Of a DNA stretch of 64,000 nucleotides, positions 1 through 34,011 are shown in pieces. Source of the stretch: Streptomyces sp. CB02959 (GTDB taxonomy: Bacteria; Actinomycetota; Actinomycetes; Streptomycetales; Streptomycetaceae); the NCBI RefSeq assembly GCF_002803155.1, contig NZ_NNBP01000008.1:248001-312000 (forward strand). Reading direction: 5' to 3'. Position numbers and translations under genes: made by a program. Within the stretch, counting starts at the first letter, position 1, and each line of letters begins with the position of its first letter. Under the pieces are notes generated by a model. That model searched no databases and was not told the origin of the DNA. It worked only from the letters and a program-made list of their open reading frames with translations.

Positions 1-3000
1 CCGGTGTTCGCCGACCCCGAGCCGACCGGCCCGGCCGCCGAGGAGGCGGAGCCCGCGGCCGCCGCCCCCACCGCCGTCATCGGCATGGCCGGCCGCTTCC
101 CCGGCGCCGACGACCTGGACGCGTTCTGGGACGACCTGCTGGCCGGCCGGGACGCGGTCCGCCCGCTGCCCGCCACCCGCACCGAGGCCGCCCCGCCCGG
201 TGCCGCCGCCACCGGCGGCTTCCTCGACGACATCGACCGCTTCGACAGCCTGCGCTTCCACATCGCACCGCAGGAGGCGGGCACCGTCGACCCGCAGGCC
301 CGGCTGATGCTGCACACCGTCTGGCAGTGCCTGGAGGACGCCGGACACACCGCCGGGTCGCTGCGGGAGTCGGCCGGCCGGGTCGGGGTGTTCATCGGCG
401 CGATGTGGCACGACCACCGGCAGCAGGGCGCCGATCACTGGGCCGACGGCGGCCCCGCGCACACCCCCGCCACCGCCTCCGACATCGCCAACCGGGTCTC
501 GCACTTCTTCGACTTCCGCGGCCCCAGCCTCGCCGTGGACACCTCCTGCTCGTCCTCGCTGGCCGCGCTGCACCTGGCGGTGGCGAGCCTGCGCCGCGGC
601 GAGTGCGGGGCCGCGGTGGTCGGCGCGGTCAACCTCCTCGGCCACCCGTACCACTGGGGCCTGCTCGACGGACTGGAGCTGCTCGCCACCGGTGCCCCGC
701 GCGGCGCGTACGCCGCGGACGGCAGCGGCTGGCACCCGGGGGAGGGCGCCGGGGTGCTGCTGCTGCGGCCGGCCGCCGCCGCCGAACGCGCCCGGGACAC
801 CGTGCACGGACTGATCGAGGGCACCCGGATCGCCCACGCCGGGCGCGCCCCGCGCTACGGCGCCCCGCGCACCGAGGCCCTCACCGACTCCCTGGCCAGG
901 GCGCTCGCCGACGCGGGGGTGACCCCCGACGACATCGACTACGTGGAGTGCGCGGCGGCCGGCGCGGGCATCGCGGACGCCGCGGAGCTGGAGGCCCTCG
1001 GTTCCGTCCTCGCCCGCGGCGCCGACGTCCCGCCGGTGCCGGTCGGCACCCTCAAGCCCAACATCGGCCACCTGGAGGCCGCTTCGGGCATCTCACAGCT
1101 CATCAAGGTGCTGCTCCAGATGCGGCACGGCACCCTCGCCCCGACCCTGGTGGCCGCCGACCGCAGCCCGCTGGTGGACTGGCCGGGCCTGCCCGTCGAG
1201 GTGGTCGACCGGCCCCGGACGTGGCCCGTCCGGGCCGCCGACGGCCGCGCCACGGCCCTGGTCAACGCGGTCGGCGCCACCGGCTCGTACGGACACGCGC
1301 TGATCCGGGCACCCCACCGGGACATACCGGCCGGCGACCGCGCGGACCGGGCCCGGGAGGCCGCGCCGCGCCCCCCGGCACCGCACGGCCCGCGCACCGT
1401 CGTGCTCTCCGCCGAGTCCCCGGCCGGGCTCGCCGACGCCGCCCGCCGGCTCCGCGACCACCTGGCCACCACCGGCCGCCACACCGACCCGGACGACCTG
1501 GCCTGGACGCTCCAGACCGGCCGGGTCCCGCTCGCCTCCCGGCTGACGCTGGACGCCGACGGCCTGGACGGCGTCCGCGCCGGACTGACCGCCTTCCTCG
1601 ACGGCCGAAGCCACCCCGGCCTGGCCACCGGCACCGCCGACCCGGCACCGGCCGCCACCGGTCCGGACGCCGCCCCGGACCCCGCCACCGCGGCCGCGGA
1701 CTGGCTCCGCGGCCACCCGGTCGACTTCGCCCGGCTGTGGACCGTCCCCGCCCGCCGCATCCCGCTGCCGGTCCGCGCCCTGGGCGGCGAACGCCACCGA
1801 CTGGCGCCCGAGCGGCCGGCGGAGCCGCGGCAGCCGACCCCGAGCCGGCCGACCCCGAGCCGTGCGGCGCCGACGGAACCCGTCGCGGCCCCGCCCGCCG
1901 CCCCGACGACCGCGCCGCCCACGGCCGCCCCGGCCCCCGCCGAGCGCTACGTCCTCGACCGCTACGCCGACGCCAGCGGCATCCCGGCCGACCGGCTGCA
2001 CCCGCGCGTCCCGCTGGAGAACTACGGGCTCAGCTCCCACCTGGTCTCCCTGCTCAACGACCGTTTCGAGCGGGAGATCGGCGGGGTCTCACCCACCGTC
2101 CTCTACGAGTACCCGGACCTCGCCGGTGTCGCGGGCCACCTGGCCCGCCACCACCGCGGGCCGTGGGCCCCGGCCGCCGCCCCGCACCAGGACGCGGCCC
2201 CCGGCACGGCGGCCCCCGGCACGGGAGAAGCCGCCATGGAAGCCCCCGGCACCGACGACCCCGGCACCGACGACCCCATAGCCATCATCGGCATCGCCGG
2301 CCGCTACCCCCAGGCCCCCGACCTGGACCGCTTCTGGCGCAACCTGGTCGACGGCCGGGACTGCGTCGGACCGCTGCCCGCCGAGCGGGCCCGCGAGGGC
2401 TGGCCGACCGACCTGATGTGGGGCGGCTTCCTCGACGGCGTGGACCGGTTCGACCCGCTGCTGTTCGGGATCTCCCCGCGCGACGCCCAGCTGATGGACC
2501 CCCAGGAACGGCAGTTCCTGGAGGTGGCCTGGGAGACGCTGGAGGACGCCGGCTGCACCAGGGCCGCGATCCGCGACCGGCTCGACTCCCGGGTCGGGGT
2601 GTTCGTCGGGACGATGTACAACGAGTACCCGTTCTTCGGTGTGGAGCGGTCCCTGCTCGGCGAGCCGGCCGACACCGGATCGGCGGTGGCCGGCATCGCC
2701 AACCGCGTCTCCTACTTCCTCGACCTGCACGGCCCCAGCCTGGCCGTCGACACCATGTGCTCGTCGTCGCTGACCGCACTGCACCTGGCGGTGGCGAGCC
2801 TGCGCCGCGGGGAGTGCGCCGCGGCCCTGGTGGGCGGGGTCAACCTCTCGCTGCACCCGCACAAGTTCCGCCAGCAGGCCCGGCTGAAGATGGCCTCCGC
2901 CGACCACCGCTGCCGCAGCTTCGGGGCGGGCGGCGACGGCTTCGTGCCCGCCGAGGGCGTCGGCGCGGTACTGCTCAAACCGCTCTCCGCGGCCCGCGCG

Positions 3001-6000
3001 GACGGCGACCGGATCCACGCCGTCATCCGGGCCACCGCCGTCAACCACGGCGGCAAGACCAACGGCTACATGGTCCCCAACCCCGTCGCCCAGGGCGAGT
3101 TGGTACGCACCGCGCTGCGGCGGGCCGGCGTCGAACCGTCCGACCTCGGCTACCTGGAGGCGCACGGCACCGGCACCGAACTCGGCGACCCGGTCGAGAT
3201 AAACGGTCTGACCCGGGCCTTCGACGGGGCGCCGCCGGCCCCCGGCAGCTGCGCGATCGGCTCGGTGAAGTCCAACATCGGCCACGCCGAGGCCGCCGCC
3301 GGTATGGCCGGCCTCGCCAAGGTCGTCCTCCAGCTGCGCCACCGCACCCTCGTGCCGTCCCTGCACTCCCGCGACCTCAACCCGGCCGTGGACTGGGCCG
3401 GTTCGTCCTTCCACGTCCCCCAGGAGACCCGGCCCTGGGACGCCCGCCGCGGCCCCGACGGCACCCCGCTGCCGCGCCGCGCCGGGATCAGTTCCTTCGG
3501 GGCGGGCGGCGCCAACGCCCACGTCGTGGTGGAGGAGTACCTGCCCGCCCCGGCGGCCCCGGCGCCCGCCGCGCCCGGACCGCAGCTGATCGTGCTGTCC
3601 GCCCACGACGAGGGACGGCTGCGCGCCCTGGCCGCCCGACTCCGCGACCACCTCACCGAGGACCCCGGCGGCGCCCCGCCACCGGCGCTCGCCGACGTCG
3701 CCCACACCCTCCAGAGCGGCCGGGAACCGCTGCGCGAACGCCTCGCCGTGGTCGTGCACGACCTGCCGGAACTCGTCGGGCACCTGGACCGGTTCGCGGG
3801 CGGCGCCGCGGACGGCCCGGTCCACGACCGCACCCCGGGCGCCGCGCACCCCGAGGGCCCGCCCGCCGCCCCGGAACCCGGCGCCGACCCGGTCGCCGAG
3901 CTGTGGCGGCTGGCCCGGCACTGGACCCGCGGCGGCGCCGTCGACTGGTCCGCGCTGCACCCGGCGCGCCCCCGGCTGACCGCCCTCCCGTCGTACCCGT
4001 TCGCCGGGCACCGCTACTGGCTGCCCGAACCCCGGCAGCCGCTCGCCCCCGCCCGCCCCGAGATCCCGCTGCACGCCTGCGGCTGGGAGCCCGTACCGGG
4101 CCCGCGCCCGACCGGGGACGTGCCCGGCCGGACCCTGTGCCTCTTCGCCGAACACAGCGAGCCGCTGGCCCGCACCATCGCCGAACTCCTCGGCCCCGAA
4201 AGGGTGCTGCTGGTCCGCGAGGGCGCCGACGCCGGGGACGGCGTGCCCGCCTTCGCCTCCGAACGGGAGGCCGCGCGGATCATCAACCGGGCCCTGGCCC
4301 AGCACCCCGACCTCACCCACTGGCTCGACCTGACCGACCTCGGCCGACCCGCGCTCGACGGTCCCGGCCCCTGGACCTGCCGACTGCTGATGCTCCAGCG
4401 GCTGGTGCGCCAACTCCGCCGCACCGGCTGCCGGATCCTCCAGGTCACCGGCGGACTGTACGACCTGCCGGGCCCCGCACCGACCCTCGCCGGCGCGCGA
4501 CTGGCCGGCTTCGTACGGATGCTGGGCGCCGAGTACGGCAAGGTCGCCGCCACCGTACTGGACCTGGACCCGGCCGCCGACCCGGCCGACACCGCCCGGC
4601 AGGTCCTCGCCGAACTCGCCGCGCCCGACGCCCCGCACCAGGTCTGCCTCCGGGACGGCGTACGCCACCGCCCGGCGCTGGCCGAACTGCCCGCCGCCGA
4701 CCCGGGCCCGCTGCGCTGCGCCGCCGACCGGGCCTACCTCGTCACCGGCGGCACCCGCGGCATCGGCGCCCTGGTGGCCCGGCTCCTGGTACGGCGCGGC
4801 GCCCGGCGGATCGCCCTGACCGGCGGCCGCACCCTGCCGCCGCGCACCCGATGGGCCGGCCTCGACCCCCGGACGCCCGAGGGTGCCACCGCCGCCCTGG
4901 TCGCCGAGCTGGAGGGCGCGGGCGCCCACGTCCTGCTGCACTCCGGGCCGCTCAGCGACCGGGACCGCACCGCACGCTTCCTGACGGAGGTGCGCCACAC
5001 CCTCGGGCCGCTCGGCGGGATCGTGCACTGCGCCGGCCGCGGACCGCTCGGCCGCCCCTCGTTCGTCGGCAAGGACCTCGCCGACTTCGCCCCGGTCCTC
5101 GAACCCAAGACGACGGGGCTTACGACGCTGGCCGAGCTGTGCGCGGCCGACCGGCCGGAGTTCTTCGTGCTGTTCTCCTCGCTGTCGGCGCTCGCCCCCG
5201 CCCTCGCCGTCGGCGTCGGCGACTACTCCGCCGCCAACGCCTTCCTCGACTCCTTCGCCGCACACCAGGCGCGCTCCGGCCGGCCGTGGTTCCGGTCGGT
5301 GGTCTGGCCGACCTGGAGCGAGGCCGGGATGGGCGCCGCCCAGCCGGACGGCTGCGCCGCGGCCGGCGTCGGACCGCTCACCGACGAGGACGGGCTGCGC
5401 GTCCTGGAACGGGTGCTGCAACTGCCGCCCGAGCACGTACGGGTGGTGCCCTGCCCACCGCTGGACGGCGTACCGGCCGACCCCCGGGCGCTCCTGGGGC
5501 ACCCGGCGCAGCCGGCCCCCGCCCCCGAACCCACCACCTCTGAGGAGGAGACCGCCGTGCGGACCACCCCGGACCACGGGCTGCCGTCACCTGCCGCGCC
5601 GCCCTGGCTCGCCCCCCTGTTCAGCGAGCTGCTGGCGATCCCGGAGGACGACCTCGACCCCACCGAGCTCTTCGGCGACCTGGGCGTGGAGTCCGTGATG
5701 CTGGGCGAACTCCTCGAACGCATCGAGGAGAAGATGGGCCGCCCGCTGGACCCCGGAACCCTCCTGGACCACCCCACTCTGGACCGGCTCGGCCCGCACC
5801 TGGCCGCCCTCGGCGCCCCGATGACCACCGGCCCGGCCGACGGCGCCGCCCCGGCGCCGTCCGACGCGGAGACGCCCGCCGCCCCCGCCGCGACAGTCGC
5901 CCCGGCACCGGCCCCCGAGCCCCCCGCCGCGGGCCCCGACAAGATCGCCGTCATCGGTCTGGCCGGCCGCTTCCCGGGCGCCCCGGACGTGGCCGCGTTC

Positions 6001-7469
6001 TGGGAGAACCTGCTCGCCGGAGCGTGCGCCGTCGACGAGGTGCCGGTCGCCCGCTGGGACACCGCCGCGCTCTACAGTCCCGACCACGCACCGGGCCGCA
6101 GCATCAGCAAATGGGGCGGATTCCTCGACGGCATCGAGGAGTTCGACCCGGAGTACTTCCGGATGACCGACGACGAGGCGCGCTGCCTGGACCCCGCCGT
6201 CCGGCTCTTCCTGGAAGGCTCCGCGCAGTGCCTCGCCGACGCCGGCTACCGCGAGACGGAGCTGGCCGGCCGCGACGTGGGCGTCTTCGCCGGGGCGCGG
6301 ATGTCCGGCTACGGGCGGCGCGCCGGTGACCGCCGGGACGCCGTGGGCATGGGCTCCGACCAGAACTTCATCGCCGCCCGGGTCGCCCACCACTACGACC
6401 TGCACGGCCCCAACCTCGTCGTCGACAGCGCCTGCTCCTCCTCGCTCGTCGCCCTCCAACTCGCCTGCCGCAGCCTGCGCGACGGCGAGTCCGAACTGGC
6501 CCTGGCCGGCGGGGTGGACATCCTCCTCGACGAGGAGCCCTACCTCGACTTCAGCGCCGCCCGGGCGCTCTCCCGGCGCGGCCGCTGCGCCACCTTCGAC
6601 GAGCGCGCCGACGGCTTCGTACCCGGCGAGGGCTGCGGCGTCGTCCTGCTCAAGCCGCTGGCCGCGGCGCTGCGCGACGGCGACCGGATCCACGCCGTCA
6701 TCGACGCGGTGGCGGTCAACAACGACGGCCGCACCATGGGCCTGACCACCCCCAACCCGGCCGCCCAGGCCAAGGTCGTCCGCCGGGCGCTGGCCGCCGG
6801 CGGCCGCGACCCCGAGGACATCGGGCTGATCGAGGCGCACGGCACCGGCACCATGATCGGCGACCCGATCGAGCTGCGCGCCCTGACCGAGGTGTTCCGC
6901 GAGGCCACCGACCGCACCGGCTTCTGCGCCATCGGCAGCGTCAAGAGCAACGTCGGGCACCTGCTGAGCGCCGCCGGTATGGCCGGCTTCCTCAAGGCCG
7001 TCCTCGCGGTGCGCGAGGGCCGGATCCCGCCGACGCTCTTCTGCGACCGGCCCAACCCCCGCTTCGACTTCGCCGCCTCGCCGTTCCGGCCCGCCCGCAC
7101 CGCCTTGGACTGGACCCCCGAAGGAGGCCGGGTCCGCGCCGCCGGCGTCAGCGCCTTCGGGCTCGGCGGCACCAACGCCCATGTCATCACCAGCCAGTTG
7201 GATCCGGCGCTGGCGGCCCGGCACACCCCCCGGCCCGCGCTGCCCGACCCGCGGTTCCGGCGCCGCCGCCTCTGGCTGGAGAAGCCCGCGCCCGCCCGGC
7301 CGGCCGGCCCGCCGCCGGAGCCGGCCGCCGACGCCGCCCCGGCCCCCGCACCCCGCCGCCCCCTCAGCGCCTCCATCCTCGGCCTGCGCTTCGCCCCCGC
7401 CCCGGCCGGCCCCGCACCCACCACCGCGCCCGCCCTCGACACCGCGGCGGCCACGCAGGAAGGACAGCC

Positions 7470-7476
<7 letters not shown>
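1..7476 (+). CDS. trans-AT polyketide synthase, 3' part of a gene entering from upstream (lnmI-like position)
   Basis: This is a multimodular PKS that assembles a polyketide on carrier proteins. The frame is open from base 1; the GTG at base 4 has no visible ribosome site, so I treat the gene as 5'-truncated. Numbering from that GTG, the domains are: KS (about 20-440, Cys182), ACP (about 640-715, Ser678 in GLSS), KS (757-1180, Cys919, intact EAHGTGT), KR (from about 1577, VTGGTRGIG, catalytic YSAAN), ACP (about 1870-1940, Ser1897) and KS (1979-2400, Cys2144). The first KS has the HGTGT histidine replaced (ECAAAGAG), so it probably does not elongate. Each KS is followed by the LSA...LQ.GR linker typical of trans-AT systems, and there is no AT domain. 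The gene ends just after the third KS, whose DH/ACP/KR partner lies in the next protein. Its place directly upstream of an lnmJ homologue suggests the C-terminal half of an LnmI-type hybrid enzyme, but its N-terminus cannot be seen. Confidence 0.93.
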
Positions 7477-29942
<22,466 letters not shown>

Positions 29943-29959
29943 CTGGACGGAGACCCGGC

Positions 29960-30946
29960 ATGACCACCACACCCATACCCGTAACCGCGTCCGCGCTCAC
30001 CGCGCCGGCCCTCGACATCCGCCAGGAGGTCAAGCGGACCATCACCGTCCGCCCGGGGATGTGCGGCCCCAACTCCCTGTTCCAGGGCCAGCTCGGCGAC
30101 TGGACCTGGGAGACCGTCAGCGCCCTGTGCGGCACTGACGTCTTCGCCGCCCGGGACACCGCCGGCAACCCCACCTACCTGGCGTTCTACTACTTCCGGG
30201 TGCGCGGCAGCCGCACCCTGCACCAGGGCGCGCTGACCTTCGGCGACCGGCTGACCGTCACCTCCGGCTGCTACGACCAGGGCAGCGAATCGGTGCTCAC
30301 CCTGCACCGCCTGGACCGCACCGGCACCCCCGGCGCCGACCGGCCGCTGGACCTCGCCGAGTTCTACGACCACCCCCGCGAAGGCTCCCTCTACGTCGAG
30401 AACTTCAACCGCTGGGTCACCCGCAGCACCCCCGGCAGCAACCAGGACCTGGTCAAGGCGTCCCCGCCCGACTTCCGCCACGAGGGGCTGCCGGCCCTGC
30501 CGGTCCGCTACTCGCCGCGCGCCGTCTACCGCCGGGCCCGCAGCGAGCACACCTTCCGCGACCGCGCCGACCGCGGCTACCGGCCGCTGCCCGGCATCGG
30601 CCTGGTCGAGCACCCGGTCGACCTCACCCGGGACGTCAACGGCGTCGGACTGCTCTACTTCGCCTCGTACTTCGCCCTCGCCGACAAGGCGGCCCTCGCC
30701 CTGTGGCGGCAGCGCGACCGGTCCGACGCCGCGTTCCTGCGGCGCACCGTCCTGGACCAGAAGATCTGCTACCTCGGCAACGCCGACCTCGACTCGGTGC
30801 TGGTGCTCAGCGCCACCTCGCGGGTCAGCACCACCGACCCCGGCGACGAACTCACCGACGTCGTCATCCGCGACCGCGGCACCCAGCGGGTGATCGCCGT
30901 CAGCACCCTGCACACCGTCCACGACCCCGAGGGGGAAGCAGCATGA
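29960..30946 (+). CDS. lnmK: bifunctional acyltransferase/decarboxylase, LnmK family
   Basis: The LnmK family loads methylmalonyl-CoA onto itself and delivers a decarboxylated propionyl group to a dedicated ACP, giving the donor for beta-alkylation of the polyketide. The 328-aa protein matches the family in size and in its double hot-dog appearance: an N-terminal RPGMCGPNSL motif, then the PTYLAFYYFR segment near residues 71-80, whose tyrosines are candidates for the acyl-carrying residue, and a second half ending in a hot-dog-like strand set. I chose ATG 29960 (GGAG upstream). An in-frame ATG at 29939 overlaps the PKS stop as ATGA and would add seven residues, so coupling to the PKS is likely either way. 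The stop overlaps the start of the donor ACP gene. Recognition rests on the family's unusual sequence plus the K-L-M gene order. Confidence 0.9.
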   Translation: MTTTPIPVTASALTAPALDIRQEVKRTITVRPGMCGPNSLFQGQLGDWTWETVSALCGTDVFAARDTAGNPTYLAFYYFRVRGSRTLHQGALTFGDRLTVTSGCYDQGSESVLTLHRLDRTGTPGADRPLDLAEFYDHPREGSLYVENFNRWVTRSTPGSNQDLVKASPPDFRHEGLPALPVRYSPRAVYRRARSEHTFRDRADRGYRPLPGIGLVEHPVDLTRDVNGVGLLYFASYFALADKAALALWRQRDRSDAAFLRRTVLDQKICYLGNADLDSVLVLSATSRVSTTDPGDELTDVVIRDRGTQRVIAVSTLHTVHDPEGEAA

Positions 30947-31203
30947 CCCAGGCACCGACCGCCCACAGGGCCGCGACGGCGGAACTGGTCCGCGCGGTCG
31001 TCACCGCCATCCTGCCCGGCACCGACCCCGAACTCGTGGGCGGCACACGCCACTTGAAGGACCTGGGGGCGGACTCCGTGGACCGGGTGGAGATCATCTC
31101 GGAGCTGATGGCGCGCACCGGCACCGACGCCCCGATGTCCGCCTTCAGCGAGCTGCCCGACATCGACAGCCTGATCGACTTCCTGAGCGGAGCGCAGCGA
31201 TGA
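30943..31203 (+). CDS. lnmL: discrete donor acyl carrier protein for beta-alkylation (LnmL homologue)
   Basis: An 86-aa free-standing ACP. The phosphopantetheine site is LGADSVDRVEI, with the serine near residue 44. The GADS form followed by D-R-V-E-I is typical of donor ACPs in HMG-CoA-synthase cassettes. It is expected to carry the propionyl group made by the preceding enzyme and hand it to the HCS-like enzyme that follows. It starts as ATGA overlapping the previous stop and ends in another ATGA overlap with the next gene, so the three genes are translationally coupled. Confidence 0.92.
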   Translation: MTQAPTAHRAATAELVRAVVTAILPGTDPELVGGTRHLKDLGADSVDRVEIISELMARTGTDAPMSAFSELPDIDSLIDFLSGAQR

Positions 31204-32459
31204 CCGCCACCGCCGGCGCCACCGACCGAACGGCCTACGGCATCGAGGCGCTCAACGTCTGGTGCGGCCTCGCCAGGATCACCACCGCCGACCTCTTCGC
31301 CGGCCGCGGCCTCGACCCGGCCCGCCTCGGCAACCTGATGATGACCGAACGCTCCATCGGCCTGCCGATCGAGGACCCGGTCACCAACGCCGTCAACGCC
31401 GCCCGCCCGCTCGTCGACGCCCTCCCGCCGGAGGAACGCGACCGCATCGAACTGGTCGTCACCTCCACCGAATCCGGCGTCGACTACAGCAAATCGCTCA
31501 CCTCCTACGTCCACGAACACCTCGGCCTGAACCGCCACTGCCGCCTCCTGGAGGTCAAACAGGCGTGCTTCGGCGCCACCGCCGCCCTCCAGACGGCCGT
31601 CGGATACCTGGCGTCCGGCATCTCACCCGGCGCCAAGGCCCTGGTCATCGCCACCGACGTCGCGGTCGTCGACGAGAAGGCCGAGTACTCCGAACCGGCC
31701 GCCGGACACGGCGCCGTCGCCCTCCTCCTCGGCGACGACCCGCGCGTCCTCGCCCTCGACCTGGGCGCCTTCGGCAACTACAGCTACGAAACCCTCGACT
31801 CCGCCCGCCCCTCGCCCCGCTTCGACATCGCCGACGTCGACCGCTCCCTCTTCGCCTACCTCGACTGCCTCAAGCACTCCTACGCCGACTACGCCTCCCG
31901 CGTCGTGGACGTCGACGTCACCACCGACTTCGACCACCTCGTCATGCACACCCCGTTCGCCGGGCTGGTCAAGGCCGGCCACCGCAAGCTGATGCGGGAG
32001 CACGGCGCCGCACCGCACGCCATCGACGCGGACTTCACCCGCCGGGTCGCCCCGTCCCTGGCCTACCCCAGCGTCGTCGGCAACCTCTGCTCCGGCTCGG
32101 TCTACCTCGCCCTCGCCAGCCTGCTGGACTCCGGCGCCGTCACCGGCCCGCGCCGGATCGGCCTGTTCTCCTACGGGTCCGGCTGCTCCTCGGAGTTCTT
32201 CAGCGGCGTCGCCGACGAGCGCTCCGCCGCCGCGGTCGCCGCCCAGGGCATCAAGGCCCACCTGGACCACCGCGCCCGGATCACCTTCGACGAGTACCTG
32301 CGGATGCTCGACCACAACCTCCGCTGCCTGGAGCCGGTCCAGCACCGCACCGTCGACCCGGAGCCCTGGGAGCCGATCCTCGCCCGGGTCGCCGACCGCA
32401 AGGAGATCCTGACGTTCACCGGCGTCAAGGACTACCACCGCCAGTACGCCTGGCGCTGA
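31200..32459 (+). CDS. lnmM: 3-hydroxy-3-methylglutaryl-CoA synthase-like beta-alkylation enzyme (LnmM homologue)
   Basis: A 419-aa HMG-CoA-synthase homologue that condenses the donor-ACP-bound propionyl group with the beta-keto group of the PKS-bound chain. Visible family residues are the acidic residue in VVTSTESGVDYSKS (about 80-95), the nucleophilic cysteine in EVKQACFGATAALQ (about 115-130) and the histidine in HTPFAGLVKAGHRK (about 245-260). Length is normal for the family. The dehydratase/decarboxylase (enoyl-CoA hydratase-like) partner needed to finish the branch is not in this window and should lie upstream. Start overlaps the ACP stop. Confidence 0.94.
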   Translation: MTATAGATDRTAYGIEALNVWCGLARITTADLFAGRGLDPARLGNLMMTERSIGLPIEDPVTNAVNAARPLVDALPPEERDRIELVVTSTESGVDYSKSLTSYVHEHLGLNRHCRLLEVKQACFGATAALQTAVGYLASGISPGAKALVIATDVAVVDEKAEYSEPAAGHGAVALLLGDDPRVLALDLGAFGNYSYETLDSARPSPRFDIADVDRSLFAYLDCLKHSYADYASRVVDVDVTTDFDHLVMHTPFAGLVKAGHRKLMREHGAAPHAIDADFTRRVAPSLAYPSVVGNLCSGSVYLALASLLDSGAVTGPRRIGLFSYGSGCSSEFFSGVADERSAAAVAAQGIKAHLDHRARITFDEYLRMLDHNLRCLEPVQHRTVDPEPWEPILARVADRKEILTFTGVKDYHRQYAWR

Positions 32460-32487
32460 ACTTCCCCTTCCCGTAAGGAGATTCACC

Positions 32488-33282
32488 TTGTCCGGCGCAT
32501 GGATAGCGGGGCGGACCGACGCCACCGGCTCCGCCCCGCGGCTCTTCTGCTTCGCCCACGCCGGCGGCGGCGGAGCCTTCTTCCACCCCTGGCGCACCGC
32601 ACTGCGCCCGCACGTCGAGGTCTGCCCCGTCGTCCTGCCCGGCCGCGAGGGCCGCGGCCGGGAGACCCCCTACACCCGCATGGGCCCGCTCATCGAGGAC
32701 CTCGCCGACGGCCTGGCACTCCACCTGGACCGCCCGTACGCCTTCTTCGGGCACAGCCTCGGCTCGATCGTCGCCTACGAGACCGCCCGCCTGCTGCGCG
32801 ACCGCGGCGCCACCGGCCCGGCCGCCCTGCTGGTCTCCGGCCGCCGCGGCCCGTACGCCCCCACCGACCGCCCCGCCGTCCACCACCTGCCCGACGAGGA
32901 GTTCCTCGCCGAGGTCACCGGGCTCGGCGGCACCCCACCGCAGGTCCTGCGCCAGCGCGAGCTGCTGCGGCTGTTCCTGCCCGCGCTGCGCGCCGACTAC
33001 GAACTGAACGAGACCTACCGGCCCGTCCCACCGCCCGCACCCGCCCTCACCTGCCCGGTCTTCGCCTACACCGGCGACGCCGACCCGCTCGCCTCGCCCC
33101 ACCAGGTCGCCCGCTGGCGCGACGTGACCAGCGGCGACTTCCTGCTGCGGGTCCTCCCCGGCGACCACTTCTACCTCAAGGAGGCCCCCGACGGCCTGAT
33201 GACCGCCCTGCGCACCGCCCTGTCCACGGTGCACCGGGAATCGACCACCGCTCAACGACCCCTTCGTACGGTCGGGACCTGA
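32488..33282 (+). CDS. lnmN: type II thioesterase (LnmN homologue)
   Basis: A 264-aa alpha/beta hydrolase of the external (type II) thioesterase family. It removes stalled or wrong acyl groups from carrier proteins of the assembly line. The active-site serine lies in FFGHSLGSI (about residues 90-98); the acid is in TGDADPLASP and the histidine in LPGDHFYL. I chose the TTG at 32488 because a clean AAGGAG lies seven bases upstream; no better start is present. It is co-directional with, and 28 bp downstream of, lnmM. Confidence 0.93.
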   Translation: MSGAWIAGRTDATGSAPRLFCFAHAGGGGAFFHPWRTALRPHVEVCPVVLPGREGRGRETPYTRMGPLIEDLADGLALHLDRPYAFFGHSLGSIVAYETARLLRDRGATGPAALLVSGRRGPYAPTDRPAVHHLPDEEFLAEVTGLGGTPPQVLRQRELLRLFLPALRADYELNETYRPVPPPAPALTCPVFAYTGDADPLASPHQVARWRDVTSGDFLLRVLPGDHFYLKEAPDGLMTALRTALSTVHRESTTAQRPLRTVGT

Positions 33283-33312
33283 GCTTCGGGTCGATCGCCC
33301 TGGGGAGGCCAC

Positions 33313-33999
33313 ATGAACCCGTCGTCACACGTCTTCGCACCCACCGGATTCCGCGCCCGGATGCACGGCGTGCTCTACAAGGACTCGGTGCGGGCCTCCA
33401 CCGTGACGGTCGACCGCAACCAGAACGCCTACAGCTGCGGCGACCAGGACCGCAACGTCTACTACGTGGAGAGCGGCCAGATCAAGACGGTGATGTTCTC
33501 CCGCTCCGGCAAGGAATGCCTGCTGCGGATCTACACCCCCGGGGACCTCTTCGGGGAGCTGTGCTCGCTCGGCGGCGTCCGCGCGGAATCCGCCACCGCG
33601 ATGCGCGACAGCGTCGTCCGCAGAGTGCCCTACGGGCAGTTCCTCACCGCCCTCACCGAAGAGGGCCTGGTCGACGCGTTCATCAACCACCTCACCCGGC
33701 GGCTGGCCGAACAGCAGCAGTCCATCACCCACCTCGTCACCGTCGACAGCGAACAGCGCCTGGGCGAGATCCTGCTGGACCTCGCCCGCAAGCTCGGCAA
33801 GGGCGACCGGCAGCGGCCCCGCATAGAGGAGCGGATCACCCACGAGGAGCTGTCCGGCATGGTCGGCACCACCCGCTCCCGCGTCGGCCACTTCCTCAAG
33901 CGCTTCCGTGACGTCGGCCTGGTCGAGGTCACCCCCGAATCCCACCTGGTCGTCGACCAACGCCGGCTCGCCGCCTACCTGGAGACCCGGTCCGCCTAG
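33313..33999 (+). CDS. lnmO: CRP/FNR-family transcriptional regulator (LnmO homologue)
   Basis: A 228-aa regulator with an N-terminal cyclic-nucleotide-binding-type beta-barrel (about 20-130, including YTPGDLFGELCSLGG) and a C-terminal Crp-type winged helix (about 165-225, with recognition-helix region HEELSGMVGTTRSRVGHFLKRF). In the leinamycin pathway the equivalent gene is the pathway regulator. Two cysteines in the N-terminal part (YSCGDQ and ECLL) are too few and wrongly spaced to claim an FNR iron-sulfur cluster. GGGGAGG precedes the ATG. It sits inside the biosynthetic operon, 30 bp after lnmN, so it is probably co-transcribed with its targets. Confidence 0.88.
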   Translation: MNPSSHVFAPTGFRARMHGVLYKDSVRASTVTVDRNQNAYSCGDQDRNVYYVESGQIKTVMFSRSGKECLLRIYTPGDLFGELCSLGGVRAESATAMRDSVVRRVPYGQFLTALTEEGLVDAFINHLTRRLAEQQQSITHLVTVDSEQRLGEILLDLARKLGKGDRQRPRIEERITHEELSGMVGTTRSRVGHFLKRFRDVGLVEVTPESHLVVDQRRLAAYLETRSA

Positions 34000-34011
34000 A
34001 CAGGAGCAACC

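Noticed and set aside
327..5543. A 1,738-aa Arg/Pro/Gly-rich plus-strand frame
   Set aside because: Out-of-frame shadow of the first PKS gene; it has no domain motif.
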